Below are positions 1 through 7,897 of a stretch of DNA of 64,000 nucleotides, piece by piece. Position numbers and translations under genes: made by a program. Below the pieces are notes generated by a model. It searched no databases. It was not told where the DNA came from and was given only the letters and a program-made list of their open reading frames with translations. The stretch's first letter is position 1. Each line of letters begins with the position of its first letter. Source of the DNA: Streptomyces sp. NBC_00878 (GTDB lineage Bacteria > Actinomycetota > Actinomycetes > Streptomycetales > Streptomycetaceae); the NCBI RefSeq assembly GCF_026341515.1, contig NZ_JAPEOK010000001.1, positions 9,920,001 through 9,984,000 of the forward strand, given 5' to 3'.

Positions 1-660
1 CCGGCCGGACGCTTCACCGCGATCATGGGGCCCTCGGGCTCAGGCAAGTCCACCCTGATGCACTGTGCGGCCGGCCTGGACACCCTCACCTCCGGCGCCG
101 CGTTCATCGGCGACACCGAGCTGAGCAGGCTCGACGACCGCCGCCTCACGCTGCTGCGCCGCGACCGCATCGGCTTCGTCTTCCAGGCGTTCAACCTGGT
201 CCCGACGCTGACCGTCGCGGAGAACATCACGCTGCCGATGGACCTCGCGGGCGGCCGGGGCGACGGCTCGGCGCGGGAGTGGATCGACGCGCTCGTGGAC
301 GTCGTCGGCCTGCGCGACCGGCTGCACCACCGGCCCTCCGAACTCTCCGGCGGCCAGCAGCAACGCGTCGCCGTGGCAAGGGCGTTCGCCGGTCAGCCCG
401 ACGTCGTCTTCGCCGACGAGCCGACCGGCAACCTCGACTCGCGCTCCGGCGAGGAGGTCCTGAACCTCCTCGGCCGGGCCGTACGCCAGATGGACCGCAC
501 GGTCGTCATGGTCACCCACGACCCGGTCGCCGCCGCACACGCCGACGAGGTCGTCTTCCTCGCCGACGGGCGGCTCGTCGACCGGATAGAAGCCCCCACG
601 GCCGACAAGGTCCTGGACCGCATGAAGGCCTTCGACAGCAAGGGAGCGCCGCCGTCATGA
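1..660 (+). CDS. ABC transporter ATP-binding protein, MacB/LolD type (5' end outside window)
   Basis: Nucleotide-binding subunit of an ABC exporter. The frame is open from base 1 and the first visible codons precede the Walker A motif GPSGSGKS, so only the N-terminal part is missing. Visible motifs are Walker A, the signature LSGGQQQR, Walker B VVFADEPTG with D-loop NLDS, and the switch histidine in VTHD. The order and spacing match the LolD/MacB family. The stop codon overlaps the ATG of the following FtsX-type permease (ATGA), so the two are translationally coupled and form one transporter. The substrate cannot be told; in this family it is often lipoproteins, peptides or drugs. Confidence 0.93.
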   Translation, partial: PAGRFTAIMGPSGSGKSTLMHCAAGLDTLTSGAAFIGDTELSRLDDRRLTLLRRDRIGFVFQAFNLVPTLTVAENITLPMDLAGGRGDGSAREWIDALVDVVGLRDRLHHRPSELSGGQQQRVAVARAFAGQPDVVFADEPTGNLDSRSGEEVLNLLGRAVRQMDRTVVMVTHDPVAAAHADEVVFLADGRLVDRIEAPTADKVLDRMKAFDSKGAPPS

Positions 661-3218
661 ACGCCTCCGTGCGCATCAGCGTGTCCTCCCTGCGTGCCCA
701 CAAGCGCCGCTTCGCCGGTACGTTCCTGGCGGTGCTCCTCGGCGTCGCCTTCCTGGCCGGCACGCTCGTCATGGGCGACACCCTGCGCGCCGGCTTCGAC
801 ACGATGTTCGGCAACGCCACGAGCGGCACCGACGCCGTCGTCCGCAGCGCGGGCACCATCACCACGCCGGGCGAGAGCCAGGGCGTACGGCAGCCCGTCG
901 ACACCGACCTGGTGACGGCCGTCGAGAAGGCCCCGGGTGTCGCGGCGGCCGTGCCCGACATCCAGGGCGCCGGCCAGCTCGTCGGCGCGAACGGCAAGCC
1001 CATCGGCGGCCAGGGTCCGCCCACCCTCGCGGGCAACTGGATCGACGACCCGAAGCTGAACTCGTACCAACTGGCCGAGGGACGCGCCCCGTCGAAGTCC
1101 GGCGAGGTGGTCGTCAACCGCGGTGCCGCCGAGAAGGGCGACCTGAAGATCGGCGACACGACGACACTGCGGACCCCCGACCCGGTCAAGGTCACGATCG
1201 TCGGCCTCGCGACCTTCGGCGGCGAGGACGGCATGGCCCAGGTGACCTACACCGGCATGACGCGGTCCGATGCCGAGAAGTACCTGACCGCGCAGCCCGG
1301 CGAGGCCGCGAGCATCCTGGTGCGGGCCGGACCCGGCACCGGTCAGCAGGAACTCGTGGATGCCCTGACTCCCGTACTCCCCAAGGGAGTTGAGGCGATC
1401 ACCGGTCAGGAGCTGGCCGCGGAGAACACCGACATGATCTCCGGCCAGTTCCTGACACTCTTCACCACCTTCCTGCTCGTGTTCTCCGGCGTGGCGCTGC
1501 TGGTCGCGACCTTCTCCATCCACAACACCTTCGCGATCGTGGTCGCCCAACGCACCCGCGAGAACGCCCTGTTGCGCGCTCTCGGTGCCTCACGACGGCA
1601 GGTCACCGCGTCGACCCTGGTCGAGGCGAGCGTCGTCGCCGTGGTCGCGTCCGCCGCCGGTCTCGCGGGCGGCATCGGCATCGCGGCCGGACTCCAGGCG
1701 CTGTTCCCGGCCATCGGATTCCCGTTCCCCGAGGGCGACTTGGTGATCAGCGGGCTGTCCATGGCCCTGCCGCTCGCGGTCGGCATCGTGGTCTGTCTCG
1801 GCTCCGCGCTGCTGCCCGCCGTACGCGCCGGGCGCACCGCACCACTGGCAGCCCTGCGCGAGACGGCCGTCGACCAGTCCGGGGCGTCCCGTACCCGTGC
1901 CGTCGTGGGCACCGGTCTCGCGGCACTGGCGGTCGCCGTCACACTGACCGGCGTCATCGTCAGCCCGTCCCTGTGGCTCGCCGGAAGCGGCGCGATCCTG
2001 GCGCTCGCCGCCTTCGTGGTCCTCGGCCCGGTCGCGTCGACCACCGCCGTACGCGTCCTCGGCAGCCCGCTCGACAAGCTGCGCGGAGTCACCGGCGCAC
2101 TGGCCCGGCGCAACGCCCTGCGCAGCCCCAAGCGCACGGCCGCCACCGCCGGCGCGCTGATGATCGGCGTCGCCGTCGTGTCACTGTTCACGGTCTTCGG
2201 CGCCTCGCTGAAGGCGACCATGGACCAGACCGTGTCACGGTCCTTCGCGGGCGATGTCGCCGTGAGCACCCCCTCGTTCGGCGCGGGCGGCAGCGGACTG
2301 AGCCCGCGGCTCGCCCCCGCGATCGCCGAGCGGCCCGAGGTCGACACGGCGGTCGGACTCGGCCGCGGCGTCGCTGAAGTCGACGGCGAGGGACGGGCGT
2401 TGACCGTCACCGACCCGGTCGCACTGGAGCGCGCCTTCGACCTCGGCGACGTACAGGGCTCCATGCGGAACCTCGGCGACGACGGCATCGCCATCACCGA
2501 GAGCGAGGCCGACAAGCAGGGCCTCAGGACCGGTGACACCGCCCAACTTGCCTTCACCGACGGCAAGAAGGAGACCTTCACGGTCCGCGCGGTCTACGGC
2601 CGGTCGGAGCTGGCAGGCGAGTACGTCATCACCCGCGAGGCCTGGGCCCCGCACCGCACCCAGGACTCCGACACACTCGTGGCCGTCACCTTCAAGGACG
2701 GCGTGAGCGCGGCCGACGGCAAGGCGGCGGTCGAGAAGGTCACGTCGGCGTACGGCAATCCGGAGGTGCAGACCCGCGACGAGTACGCGCAGTCCTCGGC
2801 CGGTGGCATCGACATGATGCTCACCCTGGTCTACGCGCTCCTCGCGCTCGCGGTGCTCATCGCACTGCTCGGCATCGCCAACACGCTGACCCTCGCGGTC
2901 CACGAACGCACCCGCGAACTCGGCCTGTTGAGGGCCGTCGGGCAGACCAGGTCGCAACTGCGCGCGATGGTCCGCTGGGAGTCGGTACTGGTCGCCGCGT
3001 TCGGCACGGTCGGCGGACTCGCACTCGGCGGCTTCCTCGGCTGGGTGCTCGTGAAGGCCTCCGACGGAGCGTCCGACAGCACCTTCGCCTTCGCGGTGCC
3101 GCCGGTCCAGCTCGCGGTGGTGGCCCTGGTGGGTGTCGCCGCCGGAGCCCTCGCGGGCCTGCGCCCGGCCCGGCGGGCCGCACGCCTCGACGTACTGCGC
3201 GCCATCGCCACGGAGTAG
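657..3218 (+). CDS. FtsX/MacB-like ABC transporter permease
   Basis: Membrane subunit of the exporter whose ATPase lies immediately upstream. The chosen ATG at 657 overlaps the upstream TGA; a longer in-frame opening from 279 is only a shadow inside the ATPase gene. The product is 853 aa. There is an N-terminal membrane segment at about residues 17-37, an extracellular MacB-like domain, a first FtsX domain (around the text QRTRENALLRALGASRRQV), further membrane segments, a second periplasmic-type domain and a second FtsX domain with the matching motif HERTRELGLLRAVGQTRSQ. This duplicated layout is standard for large actinomycete FtsX permeases. No substrate is inferred. Confidence 0.93.
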   Translation: MNASVRISVSSLRAHKRRFAGTFLAVLLGVAFLAGTLVMGDTLRAGFDTMFGNATSGTDAVVRSAGTITTPGESQGVRQPVDTDLVTAVEKAPGVAAAVPDIQGAGQLVGANGKPIGGQGPPTLAGNWIDDPKLNSYQLAEGRAPSKSGEVVVNRGAAEKGDLKIGDTTTLRTPDPVKVTIVGLATFGGEDGMAQVTYTGMTRSDAEKYLTAQPGEAASILVRAGPGTGQQELVDALTPVLPKGVEAITGQELAAENTDMISGQFLTLFTTFLLVFSGVALLVATFSIHNTFAIVVAQRTRENALLRALGASRRQVTASTLVEASVVAVVASAAGLAGGIGIAAGLQALFPAIGFPFPEGDLVISGLSMALPLAVGIVVCLGSALLPAVRAGRTAPLAALRETAVDQSGASRTRAVVGTGLAALAVAVTLTGVIVSPSLWLAGSGAILALAAFVVLGPVASTTAVRVLGSPLDKLRGVTGALARRNALRSPKRTAATAGALMIGVAVVSLFTVFGASLKATMDQTVSRSFAGDVAVSTPSFGAGGSGLSPRLAPAIAERPEVDTAVGLGRGVAEVDGEGRALTVTDPVALERAFDLGDVQGSMRNLGDDGIAITESEADKQGLRTGDTAQLAFTDGKKETFTVRAVYGRSELAGEYVITREAWAPHRTQDSDTLVAVTFKDGVSAADGKAAVEKVTSAYGNPEVQTRDEYAQSSAGGIDMMLTLVYALLALAVLIALLGIANTLTLAVHERTRELGLLRAVGQTRSQLRAMVRWESVLVAAFGTVGGLALGGFLGWVLVKASDGASDSTFAFAVPPVQLAVVALVGVAAGALAGLRPARRAARLDVLRAIATE

Positions 3219-3286
3219 CCGGAGCGACTGGACGAACGCGCCCTCGCCACGGACGAACTGGACGAACGCCACCTCGCCACCGACTG
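3187..3286 (+). repeat. 30 bp tandem repeat at the 3' end of the FtsX gene
   Basis: Two clear copies (cores starting CTGGACGAACGC at 3228 and 3258, period 30) follow the TAG stop, and a degenerate third copy lies in the last codons of the gene. The frame after the stop would read LDERALATD then LDERHLATD, resembling the true end RLDVLRAIATE. This looks like duplication of the gene's 3' end. It belongs to a recurring pattern in this window. Confidence 0.7.
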
Positions 3287-3322
3287 AGGGAGGAGAAGGA
3301 GGAGGTCTTGGTCACCGCCCGG

Positions 3323-3856
3323 TCAGCCAGCAACGGCCGACCGGGCGGGAGCGTGTTCGGTCCGGAGCGTGCCGGCGGCGTGCTCCACCTCCGCGAAACT
3401 GCGGGTGGGCGACTCCGCGGCCGCGCCGTACGGCGGGCAGGCGGGCAGACCCGCTGTCGGGGCAGCCGCCGGAAGGGTGAACCACACGACCTTGCCCGAC
3501 TCGCCGTCCGGCCGCACACCCCAGCTCTCGCTGACCGCGGCGACCATCGCGAGTCCGCGTCCGCAGGTCGCGGAGGAGTCCGCGTCCCGCACCTCGGGAA
3601 GGCGGGGGTCGTGGTCGTGCACCGAGACGGTGAGCCGGTCGAGCAGCAGCTCGATCTCCACGGTGCACAACTTGTCGGGCAGGGCGTGCCGGTGGACGTT
3701 GGTCAACAGCTCTGTCACACCGAGCGAGGCCCGGTCTATCAAGGGATCCAGATGCCAGTAGCGCAACTGCGCAGATACGATTCTGCGGACCTGGCCGATC
3801 CGCGACGGCAGGGCTTGGAGCTCCACCGTGCAATGCCTGCTTGGCTGGCTGATCAC
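3323..3856 (-). CDS. ATP-binding protein of the anti-sigma (HATPase_c_2) family
   Basis: Small cytoplasmic GHKL-fold ATPase of the RsbW-like type abundant in streptomycetes, where such proteins bind partner sigma or anti-anti-sigma factors. Visible are the N box ELLTNVHRHA, a D-H-D-P-x-L-P segment in the place of the usual ATP-lid region, and GRGLAMVAAVSESWG as the G2 region. GTG at 3856 is preferred over the upstream TTG at 3925 because GGGGAG lies 8 bases before it and the fold begins right there (ISQPSRHCTVEL). This gives 177 aa. The last about 45 residues are a Pro/Ala-rich tail. No partner sigma factor gene is adjacent. Confidence 0.85.
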   Translation of the reverse strand: MISQPSRHCTVELQALPSRIGQVRRIVSAQLRYWHLDPLIDRASLGVTELLTNVHRHALPDKLCTVEIELLLDRLTVSVHDHDPRLPEVRDADSSATCGRGLAMVAAVSESWGVRPDGESGKVVWFTLPAAAPTAGLPACPPYGAAAESPTRSFAEVEHAAGTLRTEHAPARSAVAG

Positions 3857-4060
3857 GGCTGCGACTCCCCGAATTGAGGTCCGGAAGAAGACGGAGTGCG
3901 GATCCAGCGGGCGGTCTACGTGCAAACGGCCGCCTGCGGTTGGTGGCCGGCGAGCTGGTTCGCAGCGTTATCGCCGGTAAACCCAGAGTGACGTGAGAAC
4001 AGAGTGACTCAGGAGGTGCGGTCCCGCAACTCGCGGCGTTCTCGGCAACTGGACCGTCGC

Positions 4061-4087
4061 GCGTGGGCTCTCGACGCGTGGGCTCTC
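4061..4087 (-). repeat. 15 bp tandem repeat spanning a stop codon
   Basis: Two identical copies of GCGTGGGCTCTC (plus strand 4061-4072 and 4076-4087, period 15). The second copy overlaps the TGA stop codon of the minus-strand gene at 4086-4409. This is one of the stop-associated tandem repeats of this window. Confidence 0.7.
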
Positions 4088-4409
4088 AGCGCCCGCGCCC
4101 CGCCGCCTTGCGCACGGCCTCGATGAACCTGCTGGCCGCCGGTGGGCCCGGTTCCCCCGGAGCCGGGTCGTGGTCGCCCAGGGTGAGCAGATAGCGCGTG
4201 CCGTTGACGTCCGCCAACGCCCGGTCCTCATGGGCGAACCAGGGCTTCGACGCCCGGACCGCCTGCACCGGCGCGCTGTCGATCTCGCTGCCGTAACTGG
4301 TCAGCAACTCCAGCCTGCCGTCGCTGATCCGGACCTGTCCGGCCCGCGTGAGCGAACGCAGCCTCTTTCCGATCCGCACGCCCGTGGCTGTGAACTCCGG
4401 CTCCGCCAT
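4086..4409 (-). CDS. conserved hypothetical protein, 107 aa
   Basis: I do not recognise a named domain. ATG at 4409 is chosen because a purine-rich AAGGGGGCGGGG segment precedes it; the open frame extends further upstream without a convincing start. The 107 aa product is soluble and mixed in charge, with a basic N-terminal segment (RIGKRLRSL) and conserved-looking aromatic pairs ([20 protein letters not shown]), ending in a basic tail. It is divergent from the cysteine desulfhydrase gene, with a 343-base shared upstream region. Confidence 0.6.
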   Translation of the reverse strand: MAEPEFTATGVRIGKRLRSLTRAGQVRISDGRLELLTSYGSEIDSAPVQAVRASKPWFAHEDRALADVNGTRYLLTLGDHDPAPGEPGPPAASRFIEAVRKAAGRGR

Positions 4410-4639
4410 GTGCCCCGCCCCCTTGTGCGCTTCGGTCGTATGCGCTTCGGTCGTGCCCTGTCGTGATCCGGCGTGGATCCCGATCCAGTGTGCATCCTCG
4501 TCAGGACCGGCGTCCTGTTCGGTGCAGTCTGCCTGCCTCCGGCGTCGAGCACCAGTACGCATGGTGACGTCACGCGTACTCGCCGGGGCACTCGCGCGAA
4601 TGCGCCCCCTACCGCCCGCGACGGGCTGCGCCAGGGGTT

Positions 4640-4658
4640 CCTTTGAGGTGCCCAAAGG
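4640..4658 (+). promoter_or_regulatory. inverted repeat CCTTTG-N7-CAAAGG upstream of the desulfhydrase gene
   Basis: A perfect 6 bp palindrome with a 7-base spacer, about 95 bases before the GTG start at 4753, in the 343-base divergent gap 4410-4752. Its symmetry and position suit an operator for a dimeric regulator, but no regulator gene is adjacent. I see nothing else recognisable in that gap beyond start-proximal ribosome-binding sequences. Confidence 0.35.
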
Positions 4659-4752
4659 TGTGTTTATGCAGGTGAGAAGGGTGCGGAAGGTGCTTATGAT
4701 CGAGGTGTCCGACCGCGTGAACCGGCGTCGGCGCAACCGAAGGAGCCCCGCC

Positions 4753-5886
4753 GTGACCACCCCACAGCAGGCCCGCACCCATGAGCCGATGGCCACACTC
4801 GATGTCGATCACAGCGACGCGGAGTACCGGCACTGGCTCAAAGAAGCCGTACGGAAGGTCCAGGCCGACGCGAACAGATCGGCCGACACCCACCTCCTGC
4901 GCTTCCCGCTGCCCGAGAAGTGGGGCATCGACCTCTACCTCAAGGACGAGTCCACCCACCCCACCGGCAGCCTCAAGCACCGCCTGGCCCGCTCGCTGTT
5001 CCTGTACGGCCTGTGCAACGGCTGGATCCGCCGCGACCGCCCGGTCATCGAGGCCTCCAGCGGCTCCACCGCCGTCTCCGAGGCCTACTTCGCGAAGCTG
5101 ATCGGGGTGCCCTTCATCGCCGTCATGCCCCGCACAACCAGCCCCGAGAAATGCCGCCTCATCGAATTCCACGGCGGACAGTGCCACTTCGTGAACGACC
5201 CGCGGACGATGTACGAGGAGTCGGCGGCCCTCGCGGCCGAGACCGGCGGGCACTACATGGACCAGTTCACCTACGCGGAGCGGGCCACGGACTGGCGCGG
5301 CAACAACAACATCGCCGAATCGATCTACCGCCAGCTGGAGTTGGAGCGCTACCCCGAACCGGCGTGGATCGTCGCCACCGCCGGCACGGGTGGCACGTCG
5401 GCGACCATCGCTCGGTATGTGCACTACATGCAGCACAACACCCGTATCTGTGTGGCCGATCCGGAGAACTCCTGCTTCTTCGAGGGCTGGACCACGGGCG
5501 ACGCGGACGTCACCACCGACTGCGGATCACGCATCGAGGGCATCGGCCGGCCTCGGATGGAACCGAGCTTCGTGCCGGGGGCCATCGACCGGATGATGAA
5601 GGTGCCGGACGCGGCGAGCGTGGCCGCCGTGCGCGCACTGGAAGCGGCCATCGGCCGCAAGGCGGGCGGTTCGACCGGTACCGGGTTGTGGAGCTCGCTG
5701 AAGATCGTCGCGGAGATGGCGGCGGCGGGGCGGACGGGGAGCGTGGTGACTCTGTTGTGTGACCCGGGGGATCGGTATCTGGACAAGTACTACTCGGACG
5801 AGTGGGTGGCCGGTCAGGGGCTGGACATCGAGCCGTATGCGGGGGCGATCGAGTCGCTGTTGGCCACGGGGGCCTGGCCGGACTGA
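4753..5886 (+). CDS. cds1: PLP-dependent cysteine synthase-family protein, Cds1-like L-cysteine desulfhydrase
   Basis: Fold-type II PLP enzyme. The motif [15 protein letters not shown] carries the predicted PLP-binding lysine (K75), and the phosphate-binding loop is [12 protein letters not shown]. The sequence closely follows, as I recall it, mycobacterial Cds1 (Rv3684), which breaks L-cysteine to sulfide, ammonia and pyruvate; shared stretches include [30 protein letters not shown] and [20 protein letters not shown] at 4753 is chosen because AAGGAG lies 7-8 bases upstream and the next in-frame ATG is already inside the conserved N-terminus. The product is 377 aa. It is monocistronic, and a role in cysteine detoxification or sulfide supply is inferred from homology. 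Confidence 0.85.
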   Translation: MTTPQQARTHEPMATLDVDHSDAEYRHWLKEAVRKVQADANRSADTHLLRFPLPEKWGIDLYLKDESTHPTGSLKHRLARSLFLYGLCNGWIRRDRPVIEASSGSTAVSEAYFAKLIGVPFIAVMPRTTSPEKCRLIEFHGGQCHFVNDPRTMYEESAALAAETGGHYMDQFTYAERATDWRGNNNIAESIYRQLELERYPEPAWIVATAGTGGTSATIARYVHYMQHNTRICVADPENSCFFEGWTTGDADVTTDCGSRIEGIGRPRMEPSFVPGAIDRMMKVPDAASVAAVRALEAAIGRKAGGSTGTGLWSSLKIVAEMAAAGRTGSVVTLLCDPGDRYLDKYYSDEWVAGQGLDIEPYAGAIESLLATGAWPD

Positions 5887-5925
5887 GTGGCTCGGGGGCT
5901 TGCGTGGTGTTCGTCCGCGGGGCAG

Positions 5926-6018
5926 TGGGGGCTGGTCGCTTCCCCACTCTCGGCTTCGCTCGAGCGGGGGGACCCCCATCGCGGCGGAGCCGCATGATGT
6001 AACAGCCCCGCGCCCCTG
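5926..6018. repeat. Streptomyces interspersed repeat, copy A, in a convergent 3' region
   Basis: A segment beginning GGCTGGTCGC-like and ending GGCGGAGCCGCAT...CAGCCCCGCGCCCCTGA. The same building blocks recur at 55605-55670 and 61256-61300. This copy carries an extra middle part containing the inverted pair TCCCC/GGGGGGA. It lies between the convergent desulfhydrase and SRPBCC genes, where it may act as a terminator. Confidence 0.6.
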
Positions 6019-6039
6019 AGGAGAGGCGGCCCCTCTGCG

Positions 6040-6519
6040 TCACGCGGGCATCGAAGCGAGCCGTCGGTCCAGCTTTGTCACCGCGTCGCGGAACGCCCGG
6101 CCCAGGCCCGCTCGGCCCAGCTTTATCGCGAAGCGGAACGGGGCCGTTCCGTCGGCGGCCCAGGTCCACTGCACCCTCGTACCCGTGCCGCTGCGCGCGA
6201 GGCGCCACTCCTCCACGAGGGCGCGGGTGCCGGGAGCGTTCGTCACGTCGACGCGGTACGTGTACAGCTCGGAGGGCTCGGCCGCGAGGATCGTCTCCTC
6301 GAAGCGCGTCCCGCCCTTCAGCCGGACGTGCCGCCCGGACCCGTCCTCGGTCGGGCGGGCCAGCTTCACCGCCGAGAACCACTCGGACCAGCCGGCCACG
6401 TCCTCGGCCAGCGCGCGATAGACGGTCTCGGGAGGCGAGTCGACCTCTCTCGCGAACACCAGACGCAGGGGAGCGGTCTCGACGAAGTCCAGTCCCACCG
6501 GACGCAGTCGGTGTGCCAT
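6040..6519 (-). CDS. SRPBCC (START/Bet v1-like) family protein
   Basis: A 159 aa small-ligand-binding fold protein. It has the family layout: N-terminal strand FAREVDSPPETVYRALAEDVAGW, central RFEETILAAEPSELYTYRV, and a C-terminal long helix (GRAFRDAVTKLDRRLA). ATG at 6519 has GAGGGGG about 8 bases upstream; the longer reading to 6702 runs through a minisatellite and is rejected. The family binds hydrophobic ligands or acts in polyketide aromatisation and stress. No polyketide genes are nearby, so no specific role is given. Confidence 0.82.
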   Translation of the reverse strand: MAHRLRPVGLDFVETAPLRLVFAREVDSPPETVYRALAEDVAGWSEWFSAVKLARPTEDGSGRHVRLKGGTRFEETILAAEPSELYTYRVDVTNAPGTRALVEEWRLARSGTGTRVQWTWAADGTAPFRFAIKLGRAGLGRAFRDAVTKLDRRLASMPA

Positions 6520-6627
6520 GTACGGACCCCCTCGCGGGAACACAACGGGAACGAATCCGAACGCAGCCCCACAACACGGCAGTTGACGAGGCATCGTCAC
6601 CATAGCTGGCGGCCTGGCGGATGTCTG

Positions 6628-6720
6628 TACCGCCCACGGATGCCGCCCAGGGGTGCCGCCTAGGGATGCCGCCCAGGGGTGCCGCCTAGGGATACCGCCC
6701 ACCGACGCCGCCCACGGATA
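6628..6720. repeat. 26 bp minisatellite downstream of the DeoR gene
   Basis: About 3.5 copies of a 26 bp unit, itself two diverged 13 bp halves (GGATGCCGCCCAG and GGGTGCCGCCTAG). Copies lie at 6638-6663, 6664-6689 and 6690-6715, with a partial one before. It sits between the SRPBCC start and the stop of the DeoR-family gene. Next to it, GTCGTCA is repeated at 6741 and 6754, the second copy overlapping the DeoR stop codon. Confidence 0.75.
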
Positions 6721-6757
6721 CGACGGCCGTCGCCGCGGCAGTCGTCAGGTGCCGTCG

Positions 6758-7606
6758 TCAGACGTCCGTCTCGTTCTCGTGCTCGCTCTCGTCCTCGGGC
6801 TCGCCCGCCACCACCAGGCGCCGCAGATGCTCGGAGATCTCCTCGCGCGCCCCGGCGGTCAGCCCGTCATCCGTGACCAGGGTGTCGACCTGTTCCAGCG
6901 CGGCGAACGAACTCAGGCCCACCGTGCCCCACTTGGTGTGGTCCGCGACCACGACGACACGCCGAGCCGACTGGACGAGCCGCCGGTTGGTCTCGGCCTC
7001 GGCCAGGTTCGGCGTCGACAGGCCGGCCTCCACCGATATGCCGTGCACACCCAGGAACAGCACATCGAAGTGGAGCGCCCCGATCGCCTGGTCCGCGACG
7101 GGCCCCACCAGTGAGTCCGACGGAGTGCGCACACCGCCGGTCAGCACGACCGTCGCCGCTCCCTGCCGCTGCCCCGAAGTGCGCTGCGCGGCGTGGAAGA
7201 CGTCGGCCACCCGCACCGAGTTGGTCACCACCGTCAGGTCCGGCACGTCGAGCAGCTGATGGGCGAGCGCGTACGTCGTCGTACCGCCCGACAGCGCGAT
7301 CGCCGTACCCGGTGCGACCATCGCCGCGGCGGCCCGCGCGATGTCCTCCTTGGCCGTCAGCTCCATACCCGACTTGGCCTCGAAGCCCGGCTCGTGCGTG
7401 CTCGCCTCGACCACCGGGACCGCGCCGCCGTGCACCTTCTCCACCACGCCCTGCCGGGCGAGCGCGTCGAGGTCGCGGCGGACCGTCATGTCGGACACGC
7501 CGAGTTTCCTGGTGAGTTCGTTGACGCGGACACCGCCGCGCCGCCGGACCTCGTCGAGGATCAGAGCGCGCCGCTGCTCCGCGAGGAGGTTCTGATTCTC
7601 ACTCAC
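6758..7606 (-). CDS. DeoR/GlpR family transcriptional regulator
   Basis: A 282 aa sugar-type repressor. The N-terminal DeoR helix-turn-helix is clear (RRRGGVRVNELTRKLGVSDMTVRRDLDALARQG), followed by the sugar-phosphate-binding effector domain with LSGGTTTYALA, VVTNSVRVAD, VLTGGVR and VVVADHTKWG. GTG at 7606 is used; CGGAG lies 5 bases before it. Nothing sugar-related is adjacent: the divergent gene is a membrane hydrolase. The regulon is therefore unknown, and autoregulation from the 291-base divergent gap is plausible. Confidence 0.9.
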   Translation of the reverse strand: MSENQNLLAEQRRALILDEVRRRGGVRVNELTRKLGVSDMTVRRDLDALARQGVVEKVHGGAVPVVEASTHEPGFEAKSGMELTAKEDIARAAAAMVAPGTAIALSGGTTTYALAHQLLDVPDLTVVTNSVRVADVFHAAQRTSGQRQGAATVVLTGGVRTPSDSLVGPVADQAIGALHFDVLFLGVHGISVEAGLSTPNLAEAETNRRLVQSARRVVVVADHTKWGTVGLSSFAALEQVDTLVTDDGLTAGAREEISEHLRRLVVAGEPEDESEHENETDV

Positions 7607-7789
7607 GTCCGCTCCGGTTCCCTTCGCCTCGACCTGCCCGACACGTCCCCGAACCCCGTCCGACAAGGCCATTTCCCCGCACCTCCGGTCCATGGGATGC
7701 CCCATCCTCGCACGGGCCACCGCAGGTCGCGCCACTGCCTGTGGCGACGCGCACACGTCACGCTGCCATCTTCCGTTCGTCACTGTCAC

Positions 7790-7810
7790 ACGGATCGGGG
7801 AGATTCCGTG
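7790..7810. promoter_or_regulatory. candidate operator, inverted repeat CACGGA-N9-TCCGTG
   Basis: A perfect 6 bp inverted repeat in the gap between the divergent DeoR gene and the membrane hydrolase gene. Position and symmetry fit a regulator site, possibly for the DeoR protein itself, but short palindromes are common in G/C-rich DNA. A TATACC hexamer at about 7849 could be the -10 of the plus-strand gene. Confidence 0.3.
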
Positions 7811-7897
7811 ACGAGTGGTGCTCAGACGCCTCTGAGGCGGGATCCTTATACCTGAACATGACACATGCTGCACAGGTATCACGGGGGAAGTAGAACA

